A stretch of 41,310 nucleotides of DNA from Herbaspirillum sp. AP02 (GCF_015767275.1 NZ_JADWMY010000019.1:1-41310), one strand, 5' to 3'; positions 9,641 through 18,671 are shown, counted from the stretch's first letter. Program-made: numbers and translations. Notes: a model not told the origin generated them from the sequence alone.

Positions 9641-10039
9641 ATGAGTTTGTTTAAAACGGTGCCGCCCAATATCGTGCAGTCCATTCGCGCTTTCCGCGTG
9701 AACGAGCTGCAGCAGGAGGCCGCGCATCTGGAGCAGCATTTTCTCTATGCCTATTGTGCTGACGCCGTGACCAAGCAGCAGGTATTGAGCACCATCGCCA
9801 GCGCCTTCCACTTCCCCCGGCATTTCGGCAAGAACTTCGACGCCCTGCACGATTGTCTGACTGACCTGACCCACAAGGCCGGCAAGCAGATCGGCTTCGT
9901 CGTGGTGCTGGAGCAGTTGCCCAATACCCAGAAGTTCGACAAGGAAGCGCGCGAGACCTTGCTGGACGTGTTCCGCGACGCCGCCGATTACTGGGCGGAA
10001 AAGAAGGTACCGTTCCGGGTTTTCTATTCCTTCCAGTAA
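9641..10039 (+). CDS. Barstar family ribonuclease inhibitor
   Basis: Cytosolic immunity protein for the upstream RNase: barstar binds the active site of barnase-like enzymes with an acidic helix. The 132-residue product has the family segment FHFPRHFGKNFDALHDCLTDL, in which Asp residues of the DALHDCLTD helix correspond to barnase-contacting residues, and ends with the usual FRVFYSF strand. I choose ATG 9641, preceded by GAAGGGAGA; ATG 9623 is possible but has no ribosome-binding site. The frame is open back to 9320, across the RNase gene in another frame, but the extension looks non-coding. Confidence 0.87.
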   Translation: MSLFKTVPPNIVQSIRAFRVNELQQEAAHLEQHFLYAYCADAVTKQQVLSTIASAFHFPRHFGKNFDALHDCLTDLTHKAGKQIGFVVVLEQLPNTQKFDKEARETLLDVFRDAADYWAEKKVPFRVFYSFQ

Positions 10040-10139
10040 ATCCCTGGCCGGACAAATCCGGATAAACCCGGATAAACCATTTACGCCACGCCCCGCCTTT
10101 CACATCGTGAAAAACGGAAGCGACCGTGCCGCCAGCAGG

Positions 10140-10145
10140 TACAAT
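10140..10145 (+). promoter_or_regulatory. -10-like TACAAT directly before purN
   Basis: TACAAT ends 8 nt before the purN ATG at 10154. If used, transcription would start within a few bases of the start codon, giving a leaderless or near-leaderless mRNA. No matching -35 box was found, and no Shine-Dalgarno sequence precedes the ATG. Confidence 0.35.
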
Positions 10146-10153
10146 GCGACCCC

Positions 10154-10765
10154 ATGAGAAGCATTGTCATCCTGATTTCCGGACGTGGCAGCAATATGGA
10201 AGCCATCGTCCGCGCCGCACAGGCTGAGCGGTGGCCTGCCAGAATCGCCGCGGTCATCAGCAATCGCGCTGATGCCAGCGGCCTGGAATTCGCTGCCCAG
10301 CATGGTATTGCCACCGCCGTCATTGCCAACCGCGACTATCCCACGCGTGACTTGTTCGATGCCGCGCTGCGCGATTGCATCGATGCGTTTGCCCCTGACC
10401 TGGTGGTACTGGCCGGTTTCATGCGCATCCTGACGGCACCTTTCGTGGACCATTACCAGGGCCGCATGCTCAACATCCATCCGTCCCTGCTGCCCAGTTT
10501 CCCGGGCCTGGCGACGCACCGGCAGGCCCTGGCCGCTGGCGTGAAGCTGCATGGTGCCACCGTGCACTTCGTCACGCCCGACCTCGACCACGGTCCCATC
10601 GTGGCCCAGGCCGCGGTCCCGGTACTGGAAGACGACAGCGAGGAAACGCTGGCCCAGCGCGTGCTGGAACAGGAACATGCGATCTATCCGCGCGCCGTGC
10701 GCTGGTTCGTCGAAGGCCGTCTGACGCTGGAAGCCGCCCGCGTGCGCCTGGCTGAAGCGGCCTGA
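10154..10765 (+). CDS. purN: Phosphoribosylglycinamide formyltransferase 1
   Basis: Transfers a formyl group from 10-formyltetrahydrofolate to GAR in purine synthesis. The 203-residue product has the N-terminal ISGRGSNMEAI phosphate-binding loop, the catalytic region LAGFMRIL...NIHPSLLPSFPG with the conserved Asn-His, and the downstream catalytic Asp in VTPDLDHGPIVAQ (family usually DxGP; here DHGP). The N-terminus starts immediately at the Rossmann strand, so the ATG at 10154 is secure despite lacking a ribosome-binding site. The methyltransferase gene follows 55 bp downstream. Confidence 0.95.
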   Translation: MRSIVILISGRGSNMEAIVRAAQAERWPARIAAVISNRADASGLEFAAQHGIATAVIANRDYPTRDLFDAALRDCIDAFAPDLVVLAGFMRILTAPFVDHYQGRMLNIHPSLLPSFPGLATHRQALAAGVKLHGATVHFVTPDLDHGPIVAQAAVPVLEDDSEETLAQRVLEQEHAIYPRAVRWFVEGRLTLEAARVRLAEAA

Positions 10766-10820
10766 ACCGCCGTGCAGCTCTGAGCATCACTTATCTTGAA
10801 TTGAAACTGAAGGACCTAGC

Positions 10821-12080
10821 ATGAGATTGCCTCCCGCGATCATTTCCCATACCGAAGAATTGCTGCGCGAAGTACTGCGCTTCACCGGCCCGGCCGATGT
10901 GACGCTATCGCGTTATTTCCGCGACAACCCGCGCCTGGGCAGCCGCGAGCGCGGCGTGATCGCCGAAGCCATCTACGGGTTGCTGCGCAACAAGACGGTG
11001 CTGACCAACTTCGCCGAGTCCGGCATCGGCCCGATGATGCGCCGCCTGGCCCTGCTGGGCCTGGCCGACGCTGTCGGTGCCGAATCCATCGCCGGCCTGC
11101 AGGAAGGCGAGGCCGAATGGCTGGAGCGTGTGGCCCACATCGATCGCACCCAACTGGCACCGCAGATGCGCAGCAACCTGCCGCCCTGGCTGTGGGACAA
11201 GCTGGTGGCCCGCATGGGCGAGGCCGCTACCCTGGAGCTGGCCGATGCCATGAACCGCCCGGCGCCGCTGGACCTGCGCGTGAACACCCTCAAGTCCGAC
11301 CGCGATGCCGTCATCGCCGAACTGGCCAAGGCGCCAGTGGCCTGCGAGCCGACCCCGTATTCGCCGCTGGGCCTGCGCGTGTTCAAGAAGCCGGCGTTGC
11401 AGAACATCCCGGTGTTCAAGGAAGGCGCCATCGAAGTGCAGGATGAGGGCAGCCAGCTGCTGGCCCAGATCGTCGGTGCCAAGCGCGGCGAGATGGTGGT
11501 CGATTTCTGTGCCGGCGCCGGCGGCAAGACCCTGGCCCTGGGTGCGCTGATGCGCAATACCGGTCGCCTGTATGCCTTCGACGTGTCCGAAAAGCGCCTG
11601 GCCAAGCTCAAGCCGCGCCTGGCACGCAGCGGCCTGTCCAATGTGCATCCGGTGGTGATTGCCCATGAGAACGACGCCAAGGTCAAACGCCTGGCCGGCA
11701 AGCTGGATCGCGTGCTGGTCGATGCGCCCTGCAGCGGCCTGGGTACCCTGCGCCGCAATCCCGACATGAAATGGCGCCAGTCCGTGGACACCCTGAACGA
11801 GATGCGCGCCAAGCAGAGTGCCATCCTGGCCAGTGCATCCCGCCTGGTGCGCCCGGGTGGCCGCCTGGTCTATGGCACCTGCAGCATCCTGGAAGAAGAG
11901 AACGACGAAGTCATCGCCGACTTCCTGCAGTCGCATCCTGACTTCTTCGTGCGTCCCATGAGCGAGGTGCTGGCTGAACAGAAGATCACCCTGGAAATGG
12001 GCGACTACCTGAAGCTATTGCCCCACGTGCATCAGACCGATGGCTTCTTCGCGGCCGTGCTGGAGCGCCGCGCGGCATGA
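10821..12080 (+). CDS. RsmB/NOP-family RNA (cytosine-5) methyltransferase
   Basis: SAM-dependent m5C RNA methyltransferase of 419 residues. The N-terminal third is an NusB-like helical RNA-binding region (LSRYFRDNPRLGSRERGVIAEAIYGLLRN). The C-terminal catalytic domain has motif I DFCAGAGGKTLALG, motif IV DAPCSGLGTLRRNPD with the product-release Cys, and YGTCSILEEEN with the catalytic Cys. The likely target is C967 of 16S rRNA by analogy with E. coli RsmB, but this branch may act elsewhere, so no symbol is given. It overlaps the next gene by four bases (ATGA), implying coupled translation. Confidence 0.88.
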   Translation: MRLPPAIISHTEELLREVLRFTGPADVTLSRYFRDNPRLGSRERGVIAEAIYGLLRNKTVLTNFAESGIGPMMRRLALLGLADAVGAESIAGLQEGEAEWLERVAHIDRTQLAPQMRSNLPPWLWDKLVARMGEAATLELADAMNRPAPLDLRVNTLKSDRDAVIAELAKAPVACEPTPYSPLGLRVFKKPALQNIPVFKEGAIEVQDEGSQLLAQIVGAKRGEMVVDFCAGAGGKTLALGALMRNTGRLYAFDVSEKRLAKLKPRLARSGLSNVHPVVIAHENDAKVKRLAGKLDRVLVDAPCSGLGTLRRNPDMKWRQSVDTLNEMRAKQSAILASASRLVRPGGRLVYGTCSILEEENDEVIADFLQSHPDFFVRPMSEVLAEQKITLEMGDYLKLLPHVHQTDGFFAAVLERRAA

Positions 12081-12655
12081 TGCGTCTGGCTCGTTTGCGG
12101 GTCTTGGCGGCCGGGCTGCTGATGAGCCTGGTTGCCATCCCTGGCGTGCAGGCCAGGGAAGCCTTGCCGCCGCCCCCCGTGGTAGCGGCCCAAGGCACGA
12201 TCCAGTCAGCCTTCGCCCCCTGGGACGACATCGAAGCCCTGATCGTCAGCCAGCTCGACGGCGCCCGTCGCCAGATCCTGGTGCAAGCCTATCTGCTGAC
12301 CAGCCGACCCATCACCGACGCCCTGGTGGCCGCCCGCAAGCGCGGCATCGATGTGCGCGTGCTCATGGATGGCGGGCAGCTGGACAAGAATGCCAACGAC
12401 CGCCTGCGCCAGCTGCGCGCCGCCGGCATCCCGGTCTGGCTGGAAACCGACTACCGCAATGCCCACAACAAGGTGATCGTCATCGATGCCAGCCTGGCCT
12501 CGGCCACGGTGATTACCGGTAGCTATAACTTCACCTGGTCGGCCCAGCACAAGAACGCCGAGAACATCCTGGTCCTGGGCAAGAATCCGCCGCTGGCCGC
12601 GCGCTACGCCGCCAACTGGCAGCGTCACCGGCAGGATGCCGAAGCGGCGCCGTAA
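12077..12655 (+). CDS. Phospholipase D-like (Nuc-type) periplasmic protein
   Basis: PLD-superfamily protein of 192 residues with a single HKD motif (NAHNKVIVIDASLASATVITGSYN, abbreviated by its key residues H-K-D and GSYNFT). One-HKD proteins such as Nuc act as dimers and cleave DNA phosphodiester bonds. A signal peptide is clear (LRVLAAGLLMSLVAIPGVQA, residues about 7-26), so it is exported. Its start overlaps the stop of the RNA methyltransferase gene. Substrate (nucleic acid or lipid) cannot be assigned; the short length and Nuc-like spacing favour a nuclease. Confidence 0.85.
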   Translation: MMRLARLRVLAAGLLMSLVAIPGVQAREALPPPPVVAAQGTIQSAFAPWDDIEALIVSQLDGARRQILVQAYLLTSRPITDALVAARKRGIDVRVLMDGGQLDKNANDRLRQLRAAGIPVWLETDYRNAHNKVIVIDASLASATVITGSYNFTWSAQHKNAENILVLGKNPPLAARYAANWQRHRQDAEAAP

Positions 12656-12699
12656 GGTCGGACTTGACCTGATCTTCGATAGCGGCCTTTCATGACCCC

Positions 12700-14058
12700 A
12701 TGACCGACCATTTCTTCTCCCTCTTCACTGATCCCAGCCCGGTCGACCTGTTGCGCCAGCTGGTAGTGATCGTCCTCTCGCTGCTGGGCGGTATCGGCCT
12801 GTCGCGCTGGCTGCGCGCGCGCTTCGTGCTGCCCTCCGACCAGGAAGCGCAGTCGCTGGTCATGCAGATCGGCGTCAAGAGCTTCACCCGCGTGCTCTCA
12901 CCGCTGCTGGCACTGGGCCTGCTGACGTCCGCATACTTCATCCTCAAGCGCGGCGGTCACGCGGTCTCGCTGTGGCAGATCATGTTCCCGCTGGCCGTGG
13001 CGCAGGTGGCGATGCGCTTCGTGTTCTATGTGTTGCGGGGGATTTTCGTCAAGGACGCCACCGTGGGCGCGCTGCTACATCTGTCGGAAAAGGTGATCGC
13101 GCTGCTGGTCTGGCTGTGCGTGGTGCTGTGGATCACCGGCCTGTGGCCCGACTTCGTCGATTACCTCGATACCACCACGCTGCCGCTGGCACGCCACAAG
13201 GTGTCGCTGCTGACCATGTTGCAAGGCGCGGCCTCGGTGCTGGTGACGCTGATCATCGCCCTCTGGATAGGCACGGTGGTGGAGAACCGCCTGATGAAGT
13301 TCAGCGGCATGCACTCCTCGCTGCGCACGGTGGTGGCCCGCATGGCGCGTGCGCTGCTGATCCTGATCGCCTTCCTGGTCAGCCTGTCGCTGGTGGGGAT
13401 CGACCTGACCGTGCTGTCGGTCTTCGGCGGCGCGCTGGGCGTGGGTATCGGTCTGGGCTTGCAGAAGATCGCCAGCAGTTATGTCTCCGGTTTCGTGATC
13501 CTGCTGGAACGCAGCATGGTCATCGGCGACATGGTTGCGGTGGAGAAATATTTCGGCAAGGTCACCCAGATCAATTCCCGCTACACCATCCTGGAAGGGC
13601 TGGACGGTATCGAGACGGTGTTGCCCAATGAGCTATTTGTCTCCAATCCGGTACAAAACTATTCCTTGACGCATCGCATTGTACGTTTGTCTACACAAGT
13701 TACAATTCTGTACCAGGACGATGTGGAAACGGTCTTGTCCATCATGGAACAAGCCGCACTTGTCGTAGAGAGAGTCTCCCAGCAGACCGCGCCACACGCG
13801 CTGCTGATCAAGATCGGAGTCGATGGGCTGGACCTGGAGCTAGGGTTCTGGATCACCGACCCCGAGAATGGGCGGCTCAACGTCCTGTCCGATGTCAATC
13901 GTGCCGTCTGGAAAGCCTTCAAGCAACATGGCATCCAGGTGGCCCATGCCAAGCGCGACATCCGCATCATGGATGAGCGGAGCTTCCGCCAAAGCACCAC
14001 CCAGGAAAATCCTGATGGCCCAGAGACGCAGAATTCGCGTACAATGCCCGGCAATTAA
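12700..14058 (+). CDS. MscS-family mechanosensitive ion channel
   Basis: Inner-membrane channel of 452 residues. Four or five hydrophobic segments precede the pore-lining helix, which is Gly/Ala-rich as in MscS (GGALGVGIGLGLQKIASSYVSG, about residues 244-265). The beta domain begins ERSMVIGDMVAVEKYFGKV and is followed by the alpha/beta cytoplasmic domain up to about residue 425; the final 25 residues are polar. ATG 12700 is the first usable start: ATG 12691 runs into a stop after three codons. No ribosome-binding site is seen. The gene ends within 85 bp of the desaturase gene and a TACAAT box (14040-14045) sits inside its last codons. Confidence 0.88.
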   Translation: MTDHFFSLFTDPSPVDLLRQLVVIVLSLLGGIGLSRWLRARFVLPSDQEAQSLVMQIGVKSFTRVLSPLLALGLLTSAYFILKRGGHAVSLWQIMFPLAVAQVAMRFVFYVLRGIFVKDATVGALLHLSEKVIALLVWLCVVLWITGLWPDFVDYLDTTTLPLARHKVSLLTMLQGAASVLVTLIIALWIGTVVENRLMKFSGMHSSLRTVVARMARALLILIAFLVSLSLVGIDLTVLSVFGGALGVGIGLGLQKIASSYVSGFVILLERSMVIGDMVAVEKYFGKVTQINSRYTILEGLDGIETVLPNELFVSNPVQNYSLTHRIVRLSTQVTILYQDDVETVLSIMEQAALVVERVSQQTAPHALLIKIGVDGLDLELGFWITDPENGRLNVLSDVNRAVWKAFKQHGIQVAHAKRDIRIMDERSFRQSTTQENPDGPETQNSRTMPGN

Positions 14059-14140
14059 AAGAAAATAAAACCATTTTGACGGAACAAGTTTAAATCTCGA
14101 TTTGTAGACCGATAGTTGTTTTCTATTTGGAGTTGTACTG

Positions 14141-15337
14141 ATGACCCTTGATGCGATCCTCGACTTTGTTGCCAACGGCTTGCTGCATGCATCCGGCTGG
14201 CAGATTGTCATTTACACACTGGTGGTGACCCATATCACCATCGTGGGCGTGACTCTCTACCTGCATCGTTGCCAGGCGCACCGTGCACTCGAACTGCACG
14301 CGATCCCCAGCCACTTCTTCCGCCTGTGGCTGTGGATGACGACCGGCATGGTGACCAAGGAATGGGCCGCCATCCACCGCAAGCACCACGCCAAGTGCGA
14401 GACCGAAGAAGACCCGCACAGCCCGCAGACGCGCGGCATCAAGAAGGTGATGTGGCAGGGCGCCGAGCTGTATCGCGAGGAGTCCAAGAATGCCGAGACC
14501 ATGGAGAAATTCGGTCACGGTACCCCTGACGACTGGCTGGAACACAACATCTACAGCAAGTATGGCTGGCAGGGCGTAGGTATCACGCTGATCATCGACG
14601 TGCTGCTGTTCGGCGCCGTCGGCCTGGCAGTCTGGGCGGTGCAGATGGCCTGGATTCCCTTCTGGGCAGCCGGCGTGGTCAATGGCCTGGGTCACTTCTG
14701 GGGCTATCGCAACTACGATTGCAATGATGCAGCCACCAACCTGTTCCCGATCGGCATCATCATCGGCGGCGAGGAAATGCACAACAACCACCATACCTTC
14801 GGTACTTCGGCCAAGTTCTCGGCCAAGTGGTATGAGTTCGACATCGGCTGGATGTACATCCGTATCCTGGAAACCTTCGGCCTGGCCAAGGTCAAGAAGG
14901 TCGCTCCGGTGCCCAAGTTCGATCGCCAGAAATCGGTGATCGACCTGGATACGCTGCAATCCGTCATTTCCAACCGTTACGATGTGACGGCCAAGTATGC
15001 CCGTTCCCTGAAGACCGCCTGGCAGGATGAGCTGGATCACCTGATCGAGAAGGCCAAGCTGGAATCGCGCTTCCTGAAGTCCTCCAAGAAGCTGCTGCAG
15101 CGTGAGCCGGCTCGCCTGGAAGATGGCCAGAAGCAGCAATTGTCGGAGCTCTTCGCCCACAGCAAGGCCTTGCAGACCATGCACGAAATGCGCATCGAAC
15201 TGAGCGCCATCTGGGAGCGCTCGCATTCGACCCGCGAACAGCTGCTGCAGCAATTGCAGGACTGGTGTGCGCGTGCCGAAGCCTCGGGCGTGAAGGCCCT
15301 GCGCGACTTTGCCCTGCGCCTGCGCAGCTACGCATGA
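14141..15337 (+). CDS. desA: DesA-type membrane fatty acid desaturase with C-terminal helical extension
   Basis: Di-iron fatty acid desaturase acting in the inner membrane. The three histidine boxes are H42-RCQA-H47, H79-RK-HH (82-83) and H214-NN-HH (217-218), and hydrophobic segments lie around residues 20-40, 60-75 and 150-190. The catalytic part ends near residue 265; about 130 further residues are polar, charged and helical. This tail resembles the C-terminal segment of ISL3-family transposases (LLQREPARL...ALQTMHEMRIEL...LQDWCARAEASGVKALRDFA). From memory the Pseudomonas DesA protein has a similar length and tail, so it seems a family trait. GGAG precedes the start; the 82-bp upstream gap is AT-rich. 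Confidence 0.87.
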   Translation: MTLDAILDFVANGLLHASGWQIVIYTLVVTHITIVGVTLYLHRCQAHRALELHAIPSHFFRLWLWMTTGMVTKEWAAIHRKHHAKCETEEDPHSPQTRGIKKVMWQGAELYREESKNAETMEKFGHGTPDDWLEHNIYSKYGWQGVGITLIIDVLLFGAVGLAVWAVQMAWIPFWAAGVVNGLGHFWGYRNYDCNDAATNLFPIGIIIGGEEMHNNHHTFGTSAKFSAKWYEFDIGWMYIRILETFGLAKVKKVAPVPKFDRQKSVIDLDTLQSVISNRYDVTAKYARSLKTAWQDELDHLIEKAKLESRFLKSSKKLLQREPARLEDGQKQQLSELFAHSKALQTMHEMRIELSAIWERSHSTREQLLQQLQDWCARAEASGVKALRDFALRLRSYA

Positions 15338-15366
15338 TTTTCCAGCCCGGGTAAGCCGGGATGTGA

Positions 15367-15404
15367 AGAAAAAACCCCCGCAGAGCGATCTGCGGGGGTT
15401 TTTT
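15367..15404. terminator. Bidirectional intrinsic terminator after desA
   Basis: CCCCCGCAGA (15375-15384) pairs with TCTGCGGGGG (15389-15398) around a GCGA tetraloop, with an A tract before and six T residues after, so it can work on both strands. The next 209 bp, up to the rpmG terminator, hold no gene or motif that I can recognise. Confidence 0.93.
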
Positions 15405-15613
15405 CTTTGAGGGCGGGTGAGGGAGATGAACATTCTCCCTTGCCGGGTTTGGGGGCTGCAGTGACGGTTGCGCCGCCTACTCTGGCAACGCGGGAGTTTG
15501 GGCGCAGCGTCGGATGACGGTTGATCGCGCTAAGCCGGCCTTACGCCCGCTGCCTGGCAGGAAAGGCAGCGCTCCGGAGAAGTAGCAGCGGTTGCCGACG
15601 GGCGCCAGGCAAT

Positions 15614-15645
15614 AAAAAACCCGCAGATCGCTCTGCGGGTTTTTT
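15614..15645 (-). terminator. Intrinsic terminator of rpmB-rpmG
   Basis: CCCGCAGA / TCTGCGGG stem (15620-15627, 15632-15639) flanked by A6 and T6, located 28 bp beyond the rpmG stop codon. Also functional on the plus strand. The stem sequence is a shorter version of the desA terminator. Confidence 0.92.
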
Positions 15646-15672
15646 ACTGGAATACCCAGATACCGGGATCAA

Positions 15673-15840
15673 TTACTTGATCTTGGTTTCCTTGTATTCA
15701 ACGTGCTTGCGCGCCTTGGGATCGAACTTCATGATGCTGATCTTTTCGGGCGTAGTACGCTTGTTCTTGGTGGTGGTGTAGAAGTGACCAGTACCTGCGG
15801 TCGACTCCAGTTTGATTTTGTCGCGGCCGGATTTCGCCAT
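15673..15840 (-). CDS. rpmG: 50S ribosomal protein L33
   Basis: A 55-residue basic protein starting [20 protein letters not shown] and ending [10 protein letters not shown], the standard proteobacterial L33 sequence. It lacks the zinc-binding Cys pairs, i.e. the C-minus form. It lies 24 bp after rpmB on the same strand, the usual rpmB-rpmG operon, and is followed by a clean terminator. Confidence 0.97.
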   Translation of the reverse strand: MAKSGRDKIKLESTAGTGHFYTTTKNKRTTPEKISIMKFDPKARKHVEYKETKIK

Positions 15841-15864
15841 GATAGATTTCCTTTACTCTGCTAA

Positions 15865-16101
15865 TTAGACTTTTTCGCCACGAGCACGCAGATCGGCCAG
15901 GACGGCATCGATGCCGATCTTGTCGATCACACGCAGGCCGGCGTTGGACAAACGCAGCGACACCCAGCGGTTCTCGGATTCGACGAAAATGCGGCGATTC
16001 TGCAGGTTGGGCAGGAAACGACGCTTGGTCTTGTTGTTTGCATGGGAAACGTTGTTGCCGACCATCGGCCCCTTCCCGGTGACTTGGCAGACACGTGCCA
16101 T
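15865..16101 (-). CDS. rpmB: 50S ribosomal protein L28
   Basis: A 78-residue ribosomal protein starting [20 protein letters not shown] with the [11 protein letters not shown] and [17 protein letters not shown] segments of L28. The start at 16101 is chosen because AAGGAG lies just upstream and the family begins MARVCQ; the open frame continues 23 codons further back across the promoter. First gene of the rpmB-rpmG operon; the promoter is at 16142-16170. Confidence 0.97.
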   Translation of the reverse strand: MARVCQVTGKGPMVGNNVSHANNKTKRRFLPNLQNRRIFVESENRWVSLRLSNAGLRVIDKIGIDAVLADLRARGEKV

Positions 16102-16141
16102 GTGAGACTCCTTAAAAATTTCCGAATTTGGGAAAAACGTG

Positions 16142-16170
16142 AGTATAAGGAAAAAACTCAGGTTTTTCAA
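16142..16170 (-). promoter_or_regulatory. Sigma-70 promoter of rpmB-rpmG
   Basis: On the minus strand TTGAAA (16170-16165), exactly 17 bp spacer, TATACT (16147-16142). This is one of the best sigma-70 matches in the window and lies 41 nt before the rpmB start codon. Confidence 0.82.
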
Positions 16171-16306
16171 TGACTTGCATAAAACAATTGTGTCTTTGTT
16201 TGGATCATCTATTTAACAATTTGCCGCGCCACCACTCCGCCGATCGTGTGCACCGTGCTGGCAGCCTTGCTCCGTGCGGGTTTGCGGCCGACGAGATCGG
16301 ACTGGC

Positions 16307-16987
16307 TCACAGCCGGCCATGGTCGGCGAAGGAATACAGACGTGTTTCGGCCACCACGAAATGATCCAGCAGATCCACGCTGATCATCCCCAGTGCCTCG
16401 TCCAGCGCCTTGGTGAGTTCCAGATCGGCCGTGCTGGGCTCGGGGTCGCCCGAGGGATGGTTGTGGGCCAATATCACCGATGCGGCATTGTGTCTTAGCG
16501 CTGCCTTGACCACTTCACGCGGATAGACGGCCGAGTGATTGAGCGTGCCGCGAAACAATTCCTCGGTACCGATCAGGTGGCCGCGTACATTGAGGAAGAG
16601 GGCGACGAAACATTCATGTTCCTTGCCCTTGAACATCAGCTTCAGGTAGTCGCCCACGATGCGGCTGGAGTTCATGACCGATTGTTTCTTCAGCTGTTCG
16701 TGGATTACCCGACGCGACAGCTCCAGCGCCGCTCGCAGCTGGCTACATTTGGCCGGACCCAGACCGTGACCCAGGTCGCTGTTCTTGTGGGCGGCATCGA
16801 AGAGTTCGTCGAGAGAACCGAAACGCTGCAGCAACCCATGGGACAGGTCCATCACGTTCTTGCCGGGAATGCCCACCCGCAGGAAGATCGCCAGCAGTTC
16901 GGCGTCCGACAGGGCCGCCGGCCCATGCTGGATCAAGCGTTCGCGCGGCCGTTGATCCTTGGGCCAGTCTGTCAGGGTCATGCTCAT
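16307..16987 (-). CDS. radC: RadC family JAB/MPN-domain protein
   Basis: RadC/YicR family protein of 226 residues. An N-terminal helix-hairpin-helix-like region (LSDAELLAIFLRVGIPGKNVMDLS) is followed by the JAB1/MPN metal-site signature HNHPSGDPEPSTAD (HxHx10D) near residue 175. The predicted function is a metal-dependent isopeptidase-like or nuclease-like fold; the original DNA-repair role is disputed. Start ATG 16987 has AGGAG 9 nt upstream; the open frame begins 14 codons earlier. It is divergent from slpA; the 205-bp gap toward rpmB contains the rpmB promoter and nothing else recognised. Confidence 0.9.
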   Translation of the reverse strand: MSMTLTDWPKDQRPRERLIQHGPAALSDAELLAIFLRVGIPGKNVMDLSHGLLQRFGSLDELFDAAHKNSDLGHGLGPAKCSQLRAALELSRRVIHEQLKKQSVMNSSRIVGDYLKLMFKGKEHECFVALFLNVRGHLIGTEELFRGTLNHSAVYPREVVKAALRHNAASVILAHNHPSGDPEPSTADLELTKALDEALGMISVDLLDHFVVAETRLYSFADHGRL

Positions 16988-17187
16988 GTCGTCGTGCTCC
17001 TGTAAGAAGAGGGAGAAAGAGGGAATCAAGATTGCTGGGAATGAAGATCACAGGGAGTGGATTTGCTCAGGCGCAAGGAAAGGGCAGGGAACTGCATGTG
17101 GAACCTTGCCGCCATGAAGCCTCCAGCGACGCGCCGCTCCAACGTGGCTTACAATAGCGGGTTCCTGTGCACCTTCGAATACCTGTC

Positions 17188-17643
17188 ATGTCCAGCCCAT
17201 CCGTCCCCGTCGTCACCGAAAACGCCTACCTCACGCTGCATTACCGCCTGGCTTCGCTGGACGGGGAAGATATCGTCAGCACCTTCAACGAAAACCCGGC
17301 CACGCTGCAGTTCGGCCAGGGCCAGCTGGCGCCCTTTCTGGAAGCCTGCCTGCTGGGCCTGCCCGAGGGCGCGCACCAGACCTTCGAACTGACACCGGCC
17401 CAGGCCTTCGGCGAGCGCAGCGATGAGCTGATCCAGCGCATCTCGCGTGCCACGCTGGACGAGAACTCGTCCCTGGACGAGCAGTACCGCATCGGTGACC
17501 TGGTGGATTTTGCCGCCCCCGGTGGCGGCCGCTTCGCCGGCATCCTGCGTGCAATGGATGATGATGGCGCAATTTTCGACTTCAATCACCCGCTGGCCGG
17601 GCAGACGTTGAAGTTCGAGGTGAAAATCATAGGAATCCTGTAA
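17188..17643 (+). CDS. slpA: FKBP-type peptidyl-prolyl cis-trans isomerase (SlpA-like)
   Basis: Cytosolic FKBP-type prolyl isomerase/chaperone of the SlyD/SlpA group (151 residues). It has the FKBP start [19 protein letters not shown], the conserved GxGQL-like segment [38 protein letters not shown], and an inserted flap before [13 protein letters not shown] and [15 protein letters not shown]. The His-rich metal tail of SlyD is absent, pointing to SlpA. ATG 17188 is preferred over GTG 17167. A TACAAT box at 17150-17155 is a plausible -10. It precedes ispH by 59 bp, the usual pairing in proteobacteria. Confidence 0.92.
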   Translation: MSSPSVPVVTENAYLTLHYRLASLDGEDIVSTFNENPATLQFGQGQLAPFLEACLLGLPEGAHQTFELTPAQAFGERSDELIQRISRATLDENSSLDEQYRIGDLVDFAAPGGGRFAGILRAMDDDGAIFDFNHPLAGQTLKFEVKIIGIL

Positions 17644-17702
17644 GCGCCTCGATAATTGGCGATACCGCGCTAGCGATGTTTTGAAGAATCAAGGGAATTA
17701 CC

Positions 17703-18671
17703 ATGACCATGGCTAACGCCGAATCCGAAATCCTGCTGGCCCAGCCCCGTGGTTTCTGCGCCGGGGTGGACCGCGCCATCGAGATTGTCGAACGTGCCCT
17801 GGCGCAGTTCGGCGCCCCCATCTACGTGCGCCATGAGATCGTGCACAACGCCTACGTGGTCAATGACCTGCGCGCCAAGGGTGCGGTGTTCATCGAGGAA
17901 CTGGCCGACGTGCCGGCCGGCAGCACCGTCATCTTTTCGGCGCACGGCGTGTCCAAGGCGATCCAGGCCGAGGCGGCCGAACGCGGCCTGACCGTGTTCG
18001 ACGCCACCTGTCCCCTGGTCACCAAGGTACACATGGAAGTGGCCAAGATGCGCCGTGAAGGGCGCGAGATCATCATGATCGGCCATGCCGGCCACCCCGA
18101 AGTGGAGGGCACCATGGGCCAGACCGAAGCCGGCATGCATCTGGTGGAAACAGTGGAGGACGTCGCGCGCTTGCAGGTGGCCGACCCGGCACTGCTGGCC
18201 TATGTCTCACAGACCACGCTGTCGGTGGACGACACGGCCGAGATCATCGCCGCCCTGCGCGAGCGCTTCCCGGCCATCTCCGAACCCAAGAAGGGCGATA
18301 TCTGCTACGCCACCACCAACCGCCAGGAAGCCGTGAAGTTCATGGCGCCGCAAGTGGAAGTGGTGATCGTGGTGGGCAGCCCCAACAGCTCCAACTCCAA
18401 CCGCCTGCGTGAGCTGGCCGAAAAGAAGGGCGTACCGGCCTTCATGGTCGACAACGCCGCCCTGATCGATCCGCAATGGATCAGCGGCCGCCAGCGCATC
18501 GGCGTCACCGCCGGCGCCTCGGCGCCGGAAGTGCTGGTGCAGGCGGTGATCGATCGCATCAAGGAAATCGGCGCCCGTAGCGTGCGGGTGCTGGAGGGGA
18601 TCGAGGAAAACGTCATCTTCCCCCTGCCCAAGGGCCTGGGCGCGCGCGCCGCCGCCGCCGACACCCCCTGA
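17703..18671 (+). CDS. ispH: 4-hydroxy-3-methylbut-2-enyl diphosphate reductase
   Basis: Last enzyme of the MEP isoprenoid pathway: reduces HMBPP to IPP and DMAPP with a [4Fe-4S] cluster. The three cluster ligands are C19 (PRGFCAGV), C103 (DATCPLVTK) and C201 ([11 protein letters not shown]). Substrate-binding motifs are present: [29 protein letters not shown], and SSNSNRL near residue 225. Length of 322 residues is normal. It follows slpA in the same orientation and ends 49 bp before a strong terminator. Confidence 0.97.
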   Translation: MTMANAESEILLAQPRGFCAGVDRAIEIVERALAQFGAPIYVRHEIVHNAYVVNDLRAKGAVFIEELADVPAGSTVIFSAHGVSKAIQAEAAERGLTVFDATCPLVTKVHMEVAKMRREGREIIMIGHAGHPEVEGTMGQTEAGMHLVETVEDVARLQVADPALLAYVSQTTLSVDDTAEIIAALRERFPAISEPKKGDICYATTNRQEAVKFMAPQVEVVIVVGSPNSSNSNRLRELAEKKGVPAFMVDNAALIDPQWISGRQRIGVTAGASAPEVLVQAVIDRIKEIGARSVRVLEGIEENVIFPLPKGLGARAAAADTP

